Of a DNA stretch of 28,624 bases, positions 16,630-23,662 are shown in pieces. A program made the translations under genes and the position numbers. The notes below the pieces were generated by a model. The model was not told where the DNA came from. It did no database searches and was given only the letters and a program-made list of their open reading frames with translations. The stretch is taken from NCBI GenBank assembly GCA_964236465.1, contig CAXSBZ010000040.1, forward strand, positions 1 to 28,624. The letters run 5' to 3'. This DNA is from Mucilaginibacter_A sp964236465. Its GTDB lineage: Bacteria > Bacteroidota > Bacteroidia > Sphingobacteriales > Sphingobacteriaceae. How positions within the stretch are numbered: the first letter of the stretch is position 1; each line of letters starts with the position of its first letter.

Positions 16630-17064
16630 TTGGCCAGGATTAATTTTTTTACAGAGGAAATTGATTTTAAGTTAAAAAACAAAAAACAACTGCGTAGTTG
16701 GATCGAAGAAACGGTTGCGGCTGAAAACCATGCCCTAAAAGAAGTAAACTACATTTTTTGCTCTGATGCTTATTTACTGAAAATCAACCAGGATTATTTG
16801 CAGCATAATACTTACACGGATATTATCACCTTTGATAATTCTGAAGTGGAAAATGAAATAATAAGCGACATTTTTATATCGATAGAAAGAGTATCGGAAA
16901 ATGCCTTATCTTATCAGTTACCTGTTTTGCAAGAATTATTTCGCGTAATGATTCATGGTGCTTTGCATCTTTCGGGCTACAAAGACAAATCTGCAAAAGA
17001 TAAAAAACTGATGCGTGAGAAAGAAGACTTTTACTTATCGCGTTTATCTGTATTAGCAAAATAA
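16630..17064 (+). CDS. ybeY: Endoribonuclease YbeY, TTG start
   Basis: The 144-residue protein has YbeY features: INFFTEEIDFKLKNK at the N-terminus, NTYTDIITFDN (about 59-69), GDIFIS-like SDIFISIERV, and the metal motif HGALHLSGYKD near 110-120. YbeY matures rRNA and acts in ribosome quality control. The third position of the classical H3xH5xH motif is Asp, not His; as I recall, this is common in Bacteroidota homologues. The start is TTG at 16630: no ATG or GTG in frame lies between it and the in-frame stop at 16621, and MARINFF matches the expected N-terminus. It lies six bases after the HATPase gene. Confidence 0.92.
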   Translation: MARINFFTEEIDFKLKNKKQLRSWIEETVAAENHALKEVNYIFCSDAYLLKINQDYLQHNTYTDIITFDNSEVENEIISDIFISIERVSENALSYQLPVLQELFRVMIHGALHLSGYKDKSAKDKKLMREKEDFYLSRLSVLAK

Positions 17065-17074
17065 GTTACCTTTG
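17043..17074 (+). promoter_or_regulatory. Promoter of the glutathione peroxidase gene, inside the ybeY end
   Basis: TACCTTTG at 17067-17074, followed by CA, is an exact -7 box, with TTTA (17043-17046) 20 bases upstream as a near -33 match. It spans the last codons of ybeY and lies 16 bases before the peroxidase ATG. Confidence 0.55.
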
Positions 17075-17090
17075 CACAAAAAAAGAAAAA

Positions 17091-17603
17091 ATGATCAAAT
17101 CACTTGCTATAATCCTGGCTTTAATCTTTTCTGCACCAAGCTCGGTGTATGATTTCAAACTGAAAACCATCGATGGGAAAAACTTTAACCTGGCAGCTTA
17201 TAAAGGCAAAAAATTGCTGATTGTAAACACGGCTTCTAAATGTGGCTTCACACCGCAATATGCCGAACTGCAAAAACTGGCCGATCAATATAAAGATAAA
17301 GTGGTGGTAATCGGTTTTCCGGCCAATAATTTTGGCGGACAAGAACCTGGTGCCAACTTGGCCATTAAAGAATTTTGTCAGAAAAACTACGGTGTTACTT
17401 TTCCGCTAAGCGAAAAAGTGAGCGTAAAAGGAGATGATATCAGCCCGCTTTTCAAATTCCTGACCACTACTGAAAATCCTGATTTTACAGGAGAAATACA
17501 ATGGAACTTTGAGAAGTTTTTGATTGATGAGAACGGAAAATTGGTTCATCGTTTTCGTTCAAGCGTAAAACCGCTTTCTACTGAAATTACCAGTCAGCTA
17601 TAA
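17091..17603 (+). CDS. Glutathione/thioredoxin peroxidase, exported
   Basis: The 170-residue protein has a signal-like N-terminus (KSLAIILALIFSAPSS) and then the GPx fold. The peroxidatic C51 is in NTASKCGFTPQY, Q84 in NFGGQEPG, and W138-N139 in IQWNFEKFL complete the catalytic tetrad. C96 in EFCQKN sits where thioredoxin-dependent GPx enzymes keep the resolving cysteine, so it probably uses thioredoxin-like donors. It reduces hydroperoxides, probably in the periplasm. It has its own promoter and is followed by a strong terminator. Confidence 0.92.
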   Translation: MIKSLAIILALIFSAPSSVYDFKLKTIDGKNFNLAAYKGKKLLIVNTASKCGFTPQYAELQKLADQYKDKVVVIGFPANNFGGQEPGANLAIKEFCQKNYGVTFPLSEKVSVKGDDISPLFKFLTTTENPDFTGEIQWNFEKFLIDENGKLVHRFRSSVKPLSTEITSQL

Positions 17604-17615
17604 AAAATGGTTGAT

Positions 17616-17653
17616 AAAAAGAGCATCCTTAAATTTAAGGATGCTCTTTTTTT
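17616..17653. terminator. Bidirectional intrinsic terminator between gpx and aat
   Basis: A perfect inverted repeat, AAAAAGAGCATCCTT and its complement around AAATTT, is flanked by an A-run on one side and T7 on the other, so it can stop transcription in both directions. It begins 13 bp after the peroxidase stop, and its T-run overlaps the aat stop codon. The outer bases GATAAAAAGAGCATC resemble the dispersed 12-mer with a two-base swap. Confidence 0.9.
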
Positions 17654-18278
17654 ATGTCAAAAATTTTTGAAATTCTGCTCTGCTAATCATTTTTGCACCT
17701 AAAGATTCCAGGTGTTCGGTGTGCATCTGGCAATCAATTAGTTCATAATTTTTTTGCTGGCACAAAGCAACCAAAGCTGTTTTAGAAGCATTGCTTACTT
17801 TGCTAAACATGCTTTCTCCACAGAAAATACGGGGCAATTCTACACCGTACAAACCGCCCGCCAAAGTTCCGTTTTGCCACACTTCTACCGAATGTGCTTT
17901 GCCTTGTTTATGCAGTTCCAAATAAGCATTTGCCATTGCAGGCGTAATCCAAGTTCCACGTTGCCCTGTCCGGAAAACGGTTGCACAAGCACTGATTACT
18001 GCCAAAAAATCTCGATTAAAAGTAACTTCAAATTGCTGTAAATGAAGCACTTTTCGCATGCTTTTTGATATTTTTAATTCCTGCGGAAACAGCACAAATC
18101 GTTCATGCGGCGAATACCACAAAATTGGTTCTTTTTTGCTGTACCAGGGAAAAATACCGTTTTTGTAAGCATTTAATAATCTTTGCGTTGATAAATCTCC
18201 GCCGATGGCCAATAATCCGTCGGGCTCTGCCAGTTCAGGATCAGGGAAAATTGGCCGTTCATCCAGCTGAAAAATCAT
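17652..18278 (-). CDS. aat: Leucyl/phenylalanyl-tRNA-protein transferase
   Basis: The 208-residue protein shows the family pattern in order: FPDPELAEPDGLLAIGGDLS, LLNAYKNGIFPWYS, ILWYSPHERFVLFP, GTWITPAMANAYLELHKQG, AHSVEVWQNGTLAGGLYGVE, and FCGESMFSKVSNASKTAL. Aat transfers Leu or Phe from tRNA to N-terminal Arg/Lys, marking proteins for ClpS/ClpAP in the N-end rule pathway. Length is normal. The gene is convergent with the peroxidase and shares its terminator. Confidence 0.95.
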   Translation of the reverse strand: MIFQLDERPIFPDPELAEPDGLLAIGGDLSTQRLLNAYKNGIFPWYSKKEPILWYSPHERFVLFPQELKISKSMRKVLHLQQFEVTFNRDFLAVISACATVFRTGQRGTWITPAMANAYLELHKQGKAHSVEVWQNGTLAGGLYGVELPRIFCGESMFSKVSNASKTALVALCQQKNYELIDCQMHTEHLESLGAKMISRAEFQKFLT

Positions 18279-18393
18279 AAATCAAATTCCGATCTCATTT
18301 TCTTATTTCACAAAAAACACACATTAAAGAATTTTATTTTTTTTGGTCAAAAAAGTTTGCTTTATCAAGATTATGTTACTTCAACTGAAAATC

Positions 18394-18422
18394 ACATGCT
18401 TCTTTTACCGCATAAAAAATGG
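18394..18422 (-). repeat. Extended copy of the dispersed 12-mer beside a terminator
   Basis: On the minus strand this reads CCATTTTTTATGCGG then TAAAAGAAGCAT (core 18396-18407). Its T-tract is the same run that ends the terminator at 18413-18450, so the repeat starts where transcription should stop. Confidence 0.7.
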
Positions 18423-18450
18423 AGCTGCCCTATTTTCACAAAGCAGCTCC
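18413..18450 (-). terminator. Intrinsic terminator of the amidohydrolase operon
   Basis: On the minus strand GGAGCTGC (18450-18443) pairs with GCAGCTCC (18428-18421) around a 14-base loop, followed by ATTTTTTA. It lies 18 bases past the stop of the 436-residue amidohydrolase gene. Confidence 0.85.
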
Positions 18451-18467
18451 ATAATAGTTTTTTCAAA

Positions 18468-19778
18468 TTACAATTTTGCTTCTATGCCATATTTGCTTGC
18501 ATACCTTTTGTACAATTGTTTGTGCAGATTATCTAGGTTGATGTTGCGCCCTTGTATGAAAGCGGTTTCTACATTTATGGTGATCATGTCCAGCGCATCT
18601 CCTTTAGAAATAAATAGGTTCGCATCTTTTCCAACTTCCAAACTTCCGGTCGTTTTGTCAATTCCCAAAATTTTGGCGTTGTTTAAAGTGATCATTTCCA
18701 CGGCCTGCTCTTTTGTCAAACCATAACCAACTGCTTCGCCAGCCTCAAAAGGCAAATTACGCTGCCGCCAAAAACCGATACCCGTTAAGCCATATAAAAC
18801 GCCTGCATCTTGCAATATTTTTGGTAATTTGTAAGGAAGATAAACATCGTCTTCGTCTTTATCCGGCAGCGTTTGGGTTTCTTTAAGGATAACCGGCACA
18901 TTATTTTCCTTCAAAATATCTGTTACCAAGTACGATTCTTTCCCGCCAACAATTACTTCTTTTACACCATATTTTTGGGCGAAAGTAATAGCCTGGATAA
19001 TTTCTTTGGAACCATCCGCATTAACAAAAAGCTTTTTGCTGCCATCAAATAAACCTTTCATCGCTTCAAAGCGCAGGTTAATTACTTTCGATTTTGCCGT
19101 GGCATACGCTTTGGCTTCCGTGAAATAACTGTTTAGGTTGTCAATGATTTTTTGGGCGCGTTCGGCTGGCGTTTCTGCGCTCGGAACTGCAACTCCTGCT
19201 CCTCGTCGTCCGCGAACCACGCGCGCAACCGGCCAGTTTATATGTATTCCGATATCCGTTTTGTAAGCTGCATCCTGCCAATTCCATGCATCTAACTGAA
19301 CTACAGAGGATTGACCGGAAATGATTCCGCCTTCCGGAGTTGGCTGCGCTAATAAAACACCATTGGAACGCACCGTCGGGATCACTTTAGAATCCGTATT
19401 GTATGCAATCAGCGACCGTACGTTTGCGTTAAGGTCACCAACTTCTTCATTATCGATAGTTGCCCGTACCGATTCAAATTCTACCAGACCTAAAGAAGTG
19501 ATCGGCACAATAAAACCCGGATAAAGCTGCTTGCCCGTTGCCGAAATTACCTCGTTAAAAGAAGTATTGGGTGCTGTGCCGCTCCCGATAGCGGTGATTT
19601 TACCTTTATCAAAAGCAATATAACCGTTTTCAATAACCTGCCCGTTGCCCACATGAATGGTGGCACCAGTGATTAAAATGGGTTTGGATTGAGGTTTTGC
19701 GGGCGTAATATTGGCCTGCCCAAAAGCAAGGATTGTGGTTAGCATCAATCCGCTTATGCTTAAAAATATTTTTTTCAT
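18468..19778 (-). CDS. Secreted amidohydrolase-family protein lacking the HxH metal motif
   Basis: The 436-residue protein has a signal peptide (MKKIFLSISGLMLTTILAFG, cleavage near 20). The amidohydrolase composite fold is visible in ITGATIHVGNGQVIENGYIA (about 35-54), GKQLYPGFIVPITSLGL (about 83-100) and the C-terminal MITLNNAKILGIDKTTGSLEVGKDANLFI. Where active members read PGxxDxHxH, this one reads PGFIVPITSLGL, so the first two metal-ligand histidines are missing; no later His or Asp ligand block is clear either. It is likely non-catalytic or binds a partner. The gene starts 18 bp after its larger neighbour on the same strand, so the two are co-transcribed and end at the terminator at 18413-18450. 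A dispersed 12-mer lies within it (19556-19567). Confidence 0.8.
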   Translation of the reverse strand: MKKIFLSISGLMLTTILAFGQANITPAKPQSKPILITGATIHVGNGQVIENGYIAFDKGKITAIGSGTAPNTSFNEVISATGKQLYPGFIVPITSLGLVEFESVRATIDNEEVGDLNANVRSLIAYNTDSKVIPTVRSNGVLLAQPTPEGGIISGQSSVVQLDAWNWQDAAYKTDIGIHINWPVARVVRGRRGAGVAVPSAETPAERAQKIIDNLNSYFTEAKAYATAKSKVINLRFEAMKGLFDGSKKLFVNADGSKEIIQAITFAQKYGVKEVIVGGKESYLVTDILKENNVPVILKETQTLPDKDEDDVYLPYKLPKILQDAGVLYGLTGIGFWRQRNLPFEAGEAVGYGLTKEQAVEMITLNNAKILGIDKTTGSLEVGKDANLFISKGDALDMITINVETAFIQGRNINLDNLHKQLYKRYASKYGIEAKL

Positions 19779-19796
19779 AGTTGATTTTTAAATGGA

Positions 19797-22700
19797 TTAA
19801 TGTTGATTCTGCCCGATAACCGTTTCTTTCACCACAAACTGATCTTCCTCCAAAGTCTCGCATTCGTACAGCCGCCTGCGCTGCGCAGTTGGCCGCTGTG
19901 CACCCGAACCGGCATTTTTTGCTTCGATCATTTTCTGGATGATGCGGCCTTCGTCGGCTTTCATGGCCTTTTGTTTAGCGGCATCTGCATCGTAATCCCA
20001 ATAAGGGATGCCATCTACATAAGTTTTTTCAGCAACCGCATAAATAGATAAAGGATCGGCCGACCATAAAACCAGATCCGCATCCTTTCCGGCTTTGATA
20101 CTACCAATTTTTTGATCTACGTGCATCATTTTGGCTGGGTTTAGCGTAACTAATTTTAACGCATCTTCCTCGCTCATTTGTCCGTAAGCAACCGCTTTTC
20201 CAGCTTCCTGGTTCAGTCGGCGCGCCATTTCAGCATCATCTGAGTTAAAGCCTGTTAAAACGCCAACTTCGTGCATCAGCTTACCGTTATACGGAATGGC
20301 TTCTGCAACTTCCATTTTATAAGCCCACCAATCCGAAAAAGTAGAACCGGCAATATTATGCGCTTTCATTTTATCCGCCATTTTATAGCCTTCCAAAATG
20401 TGGGTGAAAGTGTTTATTTTGAAGCCCATTGAATCTGCTACGTGCATCAGCATATTGATCTCAGATTGCACGTAAGAGTGGCAAGTAATGTGGCGTGTAT
20501 CATTTAGGATTTCCACCAAAGCATCCAGCTCCAGATCACGGCGAACCGTATTTCCTTTTACTGCACGCGCTGCTTTGTATTCTTTTGCACGGGTAAAAGC
20601 ATCTACATAAACCTGCTCCACGCCCATCCGCGTTTGCGGGAAACGTACATTGGCGGCTCCAAAAGCTGCCTGGTTGTTGCTTTGTTTCACGTTTTCGCCC
20701 AAAGCAAATTTGATAAAACCGGGGCTGCCTTCAAATTTCATTTGATCCGGCATAACACCCCAACGGTGCTTAATCAGTTGCGTTTGGCCACCAATCGGAT
20801 TAGCCGAACCGTGCAGAATATGTGATGTGGTTACGCCGCCAGCCAGTTGCCGGTACAGCTCAATATCTTCGGAATTCAACACATCAGCAATCCGCACTTC
20901 GGAAGTAACCGCCTGGCTGCCTTCATTAATACCGCCGGTTGCACCGATGTGCGAATGTTCATCTACAATGCCGGCAGAAATATGCTTGCCGGTTGCATCA
21001 ATTACTTTGGCACCTGCGGCAGATAAATTTTTGCCTACTGTTTTTATCTTACCATTTTCGATCAGCACATCTGCATTTTTCAGGATGCCTTCTTTTTCAT
21101 TCGTCCAAACGGTTGCATTTTTAAACAAAACGGTTTCTGCTTTGGGGATTTGTGCATTCCCAAAAGCCATAAACGGAAAGATGACCGGGCCAACTTGGGT
21201 GTTTGTTTTTGGCGTTGGGCGAGATGGTTGCATTGTGCCGGCTGCAGTAGAAACGCCCGTCCATTTAGTAGCTGTTCCATCAGGCAAAATGCCTTCGCCA
21301 CGCAAGGTAAGCGGAGAAGTTGAGGCGATGTATCCGCTTAAACGAATGTTGCCAGTTGGATTATTTTTTAGGTCGAAGTAAATGTTTACCTGATCGCCGG
21401 TACGCAAAAATGTTCCTTGTGTACGAGAGCTATCGGCACCATTCCGGCTAACTGCAAGTGTGTAGCCAGGCGTACCCGATAAAGCCGCGGGTGTAGCAGT
21501 TACACGCAAAGAAATGGCCGGCAAACCATCGCCGGTAAGATTATAAGTTCCGCTTAAATCGGTTACATTCAGTTTAGAAACCACGTATTGTCGTCCTTCT
21601 ACCCAATTCTCATAAATCACATTGTCTTTTTTGAAAACGCTGGACGAGGTGATAATAAAGTTGGCCATTTTGCCTTTCGCCAGTGTGCCTACTTTATCGG
21701 CAATGCCCAGCATTTCAGCAGGCGTTTGGGTTACTGCTTTTATCGCCTGTTTTTCGGTGAGGCCAAAATCGATAGCGGTGCGCAGGTTTGTCCAGAAATC
21801 TCTTGAATTTTCTAAGCCGTAAGAAGTGATCGCAAAACGAATCCCGGCTTTTTCTAAAGTTGCCGGGTTAGTTGGAGCGAGTTCCCAATGCTTCATCTGC
21901 TCATAAGTAATATTTCGTGCATCGAAAGGATCGGTTACATCATAAGGCTGAGGAAAATCAAGCGGAATAATGAAACTGGCACCGGTCGCTTTCATTTCGT
22001 TGATGCGCTGATATTCTTTTCCGTCTGATTTATACAAATACGTTTTGCCAAATTCCTTTCCGATTTTTGCTGCACGGATGGCACTTAGCGGATCAGATAC
22101 TTCAAATATCTGCGGCAGGTTTTGTTCTTTATTAAACTCATCCAGAGAGATATTATATTCTGATTTCTGGTTTTTGTACCAGGCCGCATCATAATACGTT
22201 TGGCGGAGCAACGCAATCACGCCCATCAGCGAAGTTGGATAATTGGTAGCCGCCGTGCCTTTGCTAAAAGAATAATGCGCCGCCGCTTGGTCATTCAGCA
22301 TTACCTGGTTATCGCGTTCATCACCCAAAGAAACCGCAACCGAAGTGCCGCGCGCAATGCCGTCATGGATTAAAGATTGCACGGCTCCGAAACCGTTTCT
22401 TTTAAAATCAGCAGCTGCAAGCACATTGACATGAAAAACCGCTTTGGCATTCATTTCCGGCTTGATGGCTTCGTTCCAGCTATAAGCACCAGGTTTAGTA
22501 GAAATAGGAATATTAACACGATTAAAACCGCCGCCACCTGCTCCGCCCGGAGCAAAAGCCTGCCGAGGTGTTTCCGGCATTCCGTAAGTGGTGTAAGCAT
22601 CTACCAAACCCGGATAAATAAATTTTCCTTTCAGATCTATAACTACATAACCTTTCGGAACGGCAAGATTTTGGCCAACGGATTCAATCAGCCGGTCTTT

Positions 22701-22874
22701 GATCAGCAAAGTTCCGTTGGTGATGGTTTGGTCGGCATTTACAACAATGGTTGCATTGGTAAAGGCGTATTGCCCCGGCCGGATATCCCATGCTCCGTTT
22801 ACAGGATAAGTTTCCTGTGCACTGGAATATTTAAAGATGAGCAGGGCAAAACAAAAAAGTAAGGTTTTTTTCAT
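19797..22874 (-). CDS. Secreted protein with two tandem amidohydrolase domains
   Basis: The 1025-residue protein has a signal peptide (MKKTLLFCFALLIFKYSSAQ). Residues about 25-410 are an amidohydrolase-like domain that reads YPGLVDAYTTYGMPE where the HxH motif should be, so it lacks metal ligands; it ends with the AEMLGIADKVGTLAKGKMAN block. Residues about 410-570 form a beta-rich middle part. Residues about 580-1000 are a second domain with an intact site: HxH in DEHSHIG (near 640), His in ITCHSYVQ (near 796) and THILEGY (near 825), Asp in GFNSDDAEM (near 876), and a closing AKMMHVDQKIGSIKAGKDAD. The substrate is unknown; relatives include cyclic amidases and dipeptidases. It leads a two-gene operon with the 436-residue paralogue. 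Confidence 0.85.
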   Translation of the reverse strand: MKKTLLFCFALLIFKYSSAQETYPVNGAWDIRPGQYAFTNATIVVNADQTITNGTLLIKDRLIESVGQNLAVPKGYVVIDLKGKFIYPGLVDAYTTYGMPETPRQAFAPGGAGGGGFNRVNIPISTKPGAYSWNEAIKPEMNAKAVFHVNVLAAADFKRNGFGAVQSLIHDGIARGTSVAVSLGDERDNQVMLNDQAAAHYSFSKGTAATNYPTSLMGVIALLRQTYYDAAWYKNQKSEYNISLDEFNKEQNLPQIFEVSDPLSAIRAAKIGKEFGKTYLYKSDGKEYQRINEMKATGASFIIPLDFPQPYDVTDPFDARNITYEQMKHWELAPTNPATLEKAGIRFAITSYGLENSRDFWTNLRTAIDFGLTEKQAIKAVTQTPAEMLGIADKVGTLAKGKMANFIITSSSVFKKDNVIYENWVEGRQYVVSKLNVTDLSGTYNLTGDGLPAISLRVTATPAALSGTPGYTLAVSRNGADSSRTQGTFLRTGDQVNIYFDLKNNPTGNIRLSGYIASTSPLTLRGEGILPDGTATKWTGVSTAAGTMQPSRPTPKTNTQVGPVIFPFMAFGNAQIPKAETVLFKNATVWTNEKEGILKNADVLIENGKIKTVGKNLSAAGAKVIDATGKHISAGIVDEHSHIGATGGINEGSQAVTSEVRIADVLNSEDIELYRQLAGGVTTSHILHGSANPIGGQTQLIKHRWGVMPDQMKFEGSPGFIKFALGENVKQSNNQAAFGAANVRFPQTRMGVEQVYVDAFTRAKEYKAARAVKGNTVRRDLELDALVEILNDTRHITCHSYVQSEINMLMHVADSMGFKINTFTHILEGYKMADKMKAHNIAGSTFSDWWAYKMEVAEAIPYNGKLMHEVGVLTGFNSDDAEMARRLNQEAGKAVAYGQMSEEDALKLVTLNPAKMMHVDQKIGSIKAGKDADLVLWSADPLSIYAVAEKTYVDGIPYWDYDADAAKQKAMKADEGRIIQKMIEAKNAGSGAQRPTAQRRRLYECETLEEDQFVVKETVIGQNQH

Positions 22875-22967
22875 TCTGTAAATAGTTTTTCTTTAAATAT
22901 ATTAAAATGAAGCTTGTAGAAATAAATTTCGGCTTTAATTAATGTTATTGTTACACAATTAACCTGG

Positions 22968-22998
22968 TTCGGCCAGTCTTAAATTACCTGTATATTCG
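22968..22998 (+). promoter_or_regulatory. Possible promoter of the four-helix membrane protein gene
   Basis: TTCG (22968-22971), a 19-base spacer and TATATTCG (22991-22998) each differ by one base from the Bacteroidota -33 and -7 boxes. The predicted start of transcription would lie just before the repeat at 23009. Confidence 0.3.
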
Positions 22999-23008
22999 CA
23001 AAAACTAT

Positions 23009-23024
23009 CAATACTTCTTTTATG
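23009..23024 (-). repeat. Copy of the dispersed 12-mer overlapping a start codon
   Basis: CAATACTTCTTTTATG contains an exact core (23011-23022) whose last base is the A of the ATG at 23022. The copy occupies the whole presumed ribosome-binding region of the membrane protein gene. Confidence 0.7.
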
Positions 23025-23462
23025 TACCTTTTTTTCAAATATTTACATTCTGGCCTGCGCTACGTGGTGCTGATTTTAATAGTTGCGGCAGTTATTCAGG
23101 CACTTTTGGGCTGGATAGGCAAAAAAACTTATACCGAAGGCAACCGTAAATTGAATTTATTTGCCTTAATTTCAGCGCATACACAACTAATCATCGGTTT
23201 AATATTATACTTTTTAAGTCCACTGGTAAATTTTTCCGGTGCGGCAATGAAAGACCCGATAGCGCGGTACTGGACGGTAGAACATATTACGATGATGATC
23301 ATTGCCATTGCGCTGATTACCGTTGGGTATTCCCGTTCCAAAAAAATTTTAGTGCCCGAAAAGAAGCACGCTACTATCTTCGTTTTCTATTTTTTAGCTA
23401 TAATAATTGTTGTAGTTACACTTATTTTGAGCCATCGCGGTGTGTTGGGCATGTCAGCTTGA
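23022..23462 (+). CDS. Four-helix membrane protein, possible b-type cytochrome
   Basis: The 146-residue protein has four hydrophobic helices (about 8-30, 45-68, 87-104 and 118-137). Histidines sit at or near helix ends: H9 in YLHSGLRY, H53 in SAHTQLII, H88 in VEHITMMI and H138 in LSHRGVL. That layout is compatible with haem ligation as in four-helix cytochrome b proteins, but this is inference. Similar Bacteroidota proteins carry conflicting database names. It is a single gene between the divergent amidohydrolase operon and the trp leader. Confidence 0.6.
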   Translation: MYLFFKYLHSGLRYVVLILIVAAVIQALLGWIGKKTYTEGNRKLNLFALISAHTQLIIGLILYFLSPLVNFSGAAMKDPIARYWTVEHITMMIIAIALITVGYSRSKKILVPEKKHATIFVFYFLAIIIVVVTLILSHRGVLGMSA

Positions 23463-23481
23463 AAAATATTTTTGTAAAAAA

Positions 23482-23511
23482 TTTGGAATCTCATTTTTCT
23501 TTATAATTTTG
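23482..23511 (+). promoter_or_regulatory. Promoter of the trp operon
   Basis: TTTG (23482-23485), 18 bases, then TAATTTTG (23504-23511) match the Bacteroidota -33 / -7 boxes. The leader peptide ATG comes seven bases later, so the leader mRNA would begin almost at its start codon. Confidence 0.6.
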
Positions 23512-23518
23512 TTCGATA

Positions 23519-23587
23519 ATGATTGATCAAAAACATAATAACAGCTGGCAGAGCCTTCCTAAAAGGAAAGCCGGATGGTGTTTTTGA
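23519..23587 (+). CDS. trpL: trp operon leader peptide
   Basis: A 22-codon frame, ATG at 23519 to TGA at 23587, reads MIDQKHNNSWQSLPKRKAGW followed by C, F and stop. It has two Trp codons (TGG at 23546-23548 and 23576-23578), a large excess for a random peptide of this size, and it sits between a good promoter and an intrinsic terminator just ahead of trpE. This is the layout of a tryptophan attenuation leader. It is too short for ordinary gene calling. No ribosome-binding site is seen, which is usual in this phylum. Confidence 0.75.
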   Translation: MIDQKHNNSWQSLPKRKAGWCF

Positions 23588-23648
23588 TTTTTCCCACCTA
23601 ATCAATTATAAACCTGATATGAACCCGGCCGTTAACACGTGTCGGGTT
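23554..23648 (+). promoter_or_regulatory. Candidate trp transcription attenuator
   Basis: Four segments can pair alternately as in classical attenuators: (1) CCTTCCT 23554-23560 with (2) AGGAAAG 23564-23570; (2') GCCGG 23570-23574 with (3) CCGGC 23625-23629; and (3) AACCCG 23622-23627 with (4) CGGGTT 23643-23648, the terminator. A ribosome stalled at the first Trp codon would cover segment 1 and free segment 2 for antitermination. The antiterminator helix is short (5 bp), so this is a model, not a demonstration. Confidence 0.55.
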
Positions 23649-23654
23649 TTTTTA
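23622..23654 (+). terminator. Intrinsic terminator before trpE
   Basis: AACCCG at 23622-23627 pairs with CGGGTT at 23643-23648, and the run continues to seven or more T residues, ending nine bases before the trpE ATG. Placed after the Trp-rich leader frame, it is probably the conditional terminator of an attenuator. Confidence 0.8.
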
Positions 23655-23662
23655 ATATCAAT

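Noticed and set aside
23639..23662. GTG start for trpE eight codons upstream of the ATG
   Set aside because: It would begin inside the terminator stem; the ATG at 23663 gives the normal TrpE N-terminus.
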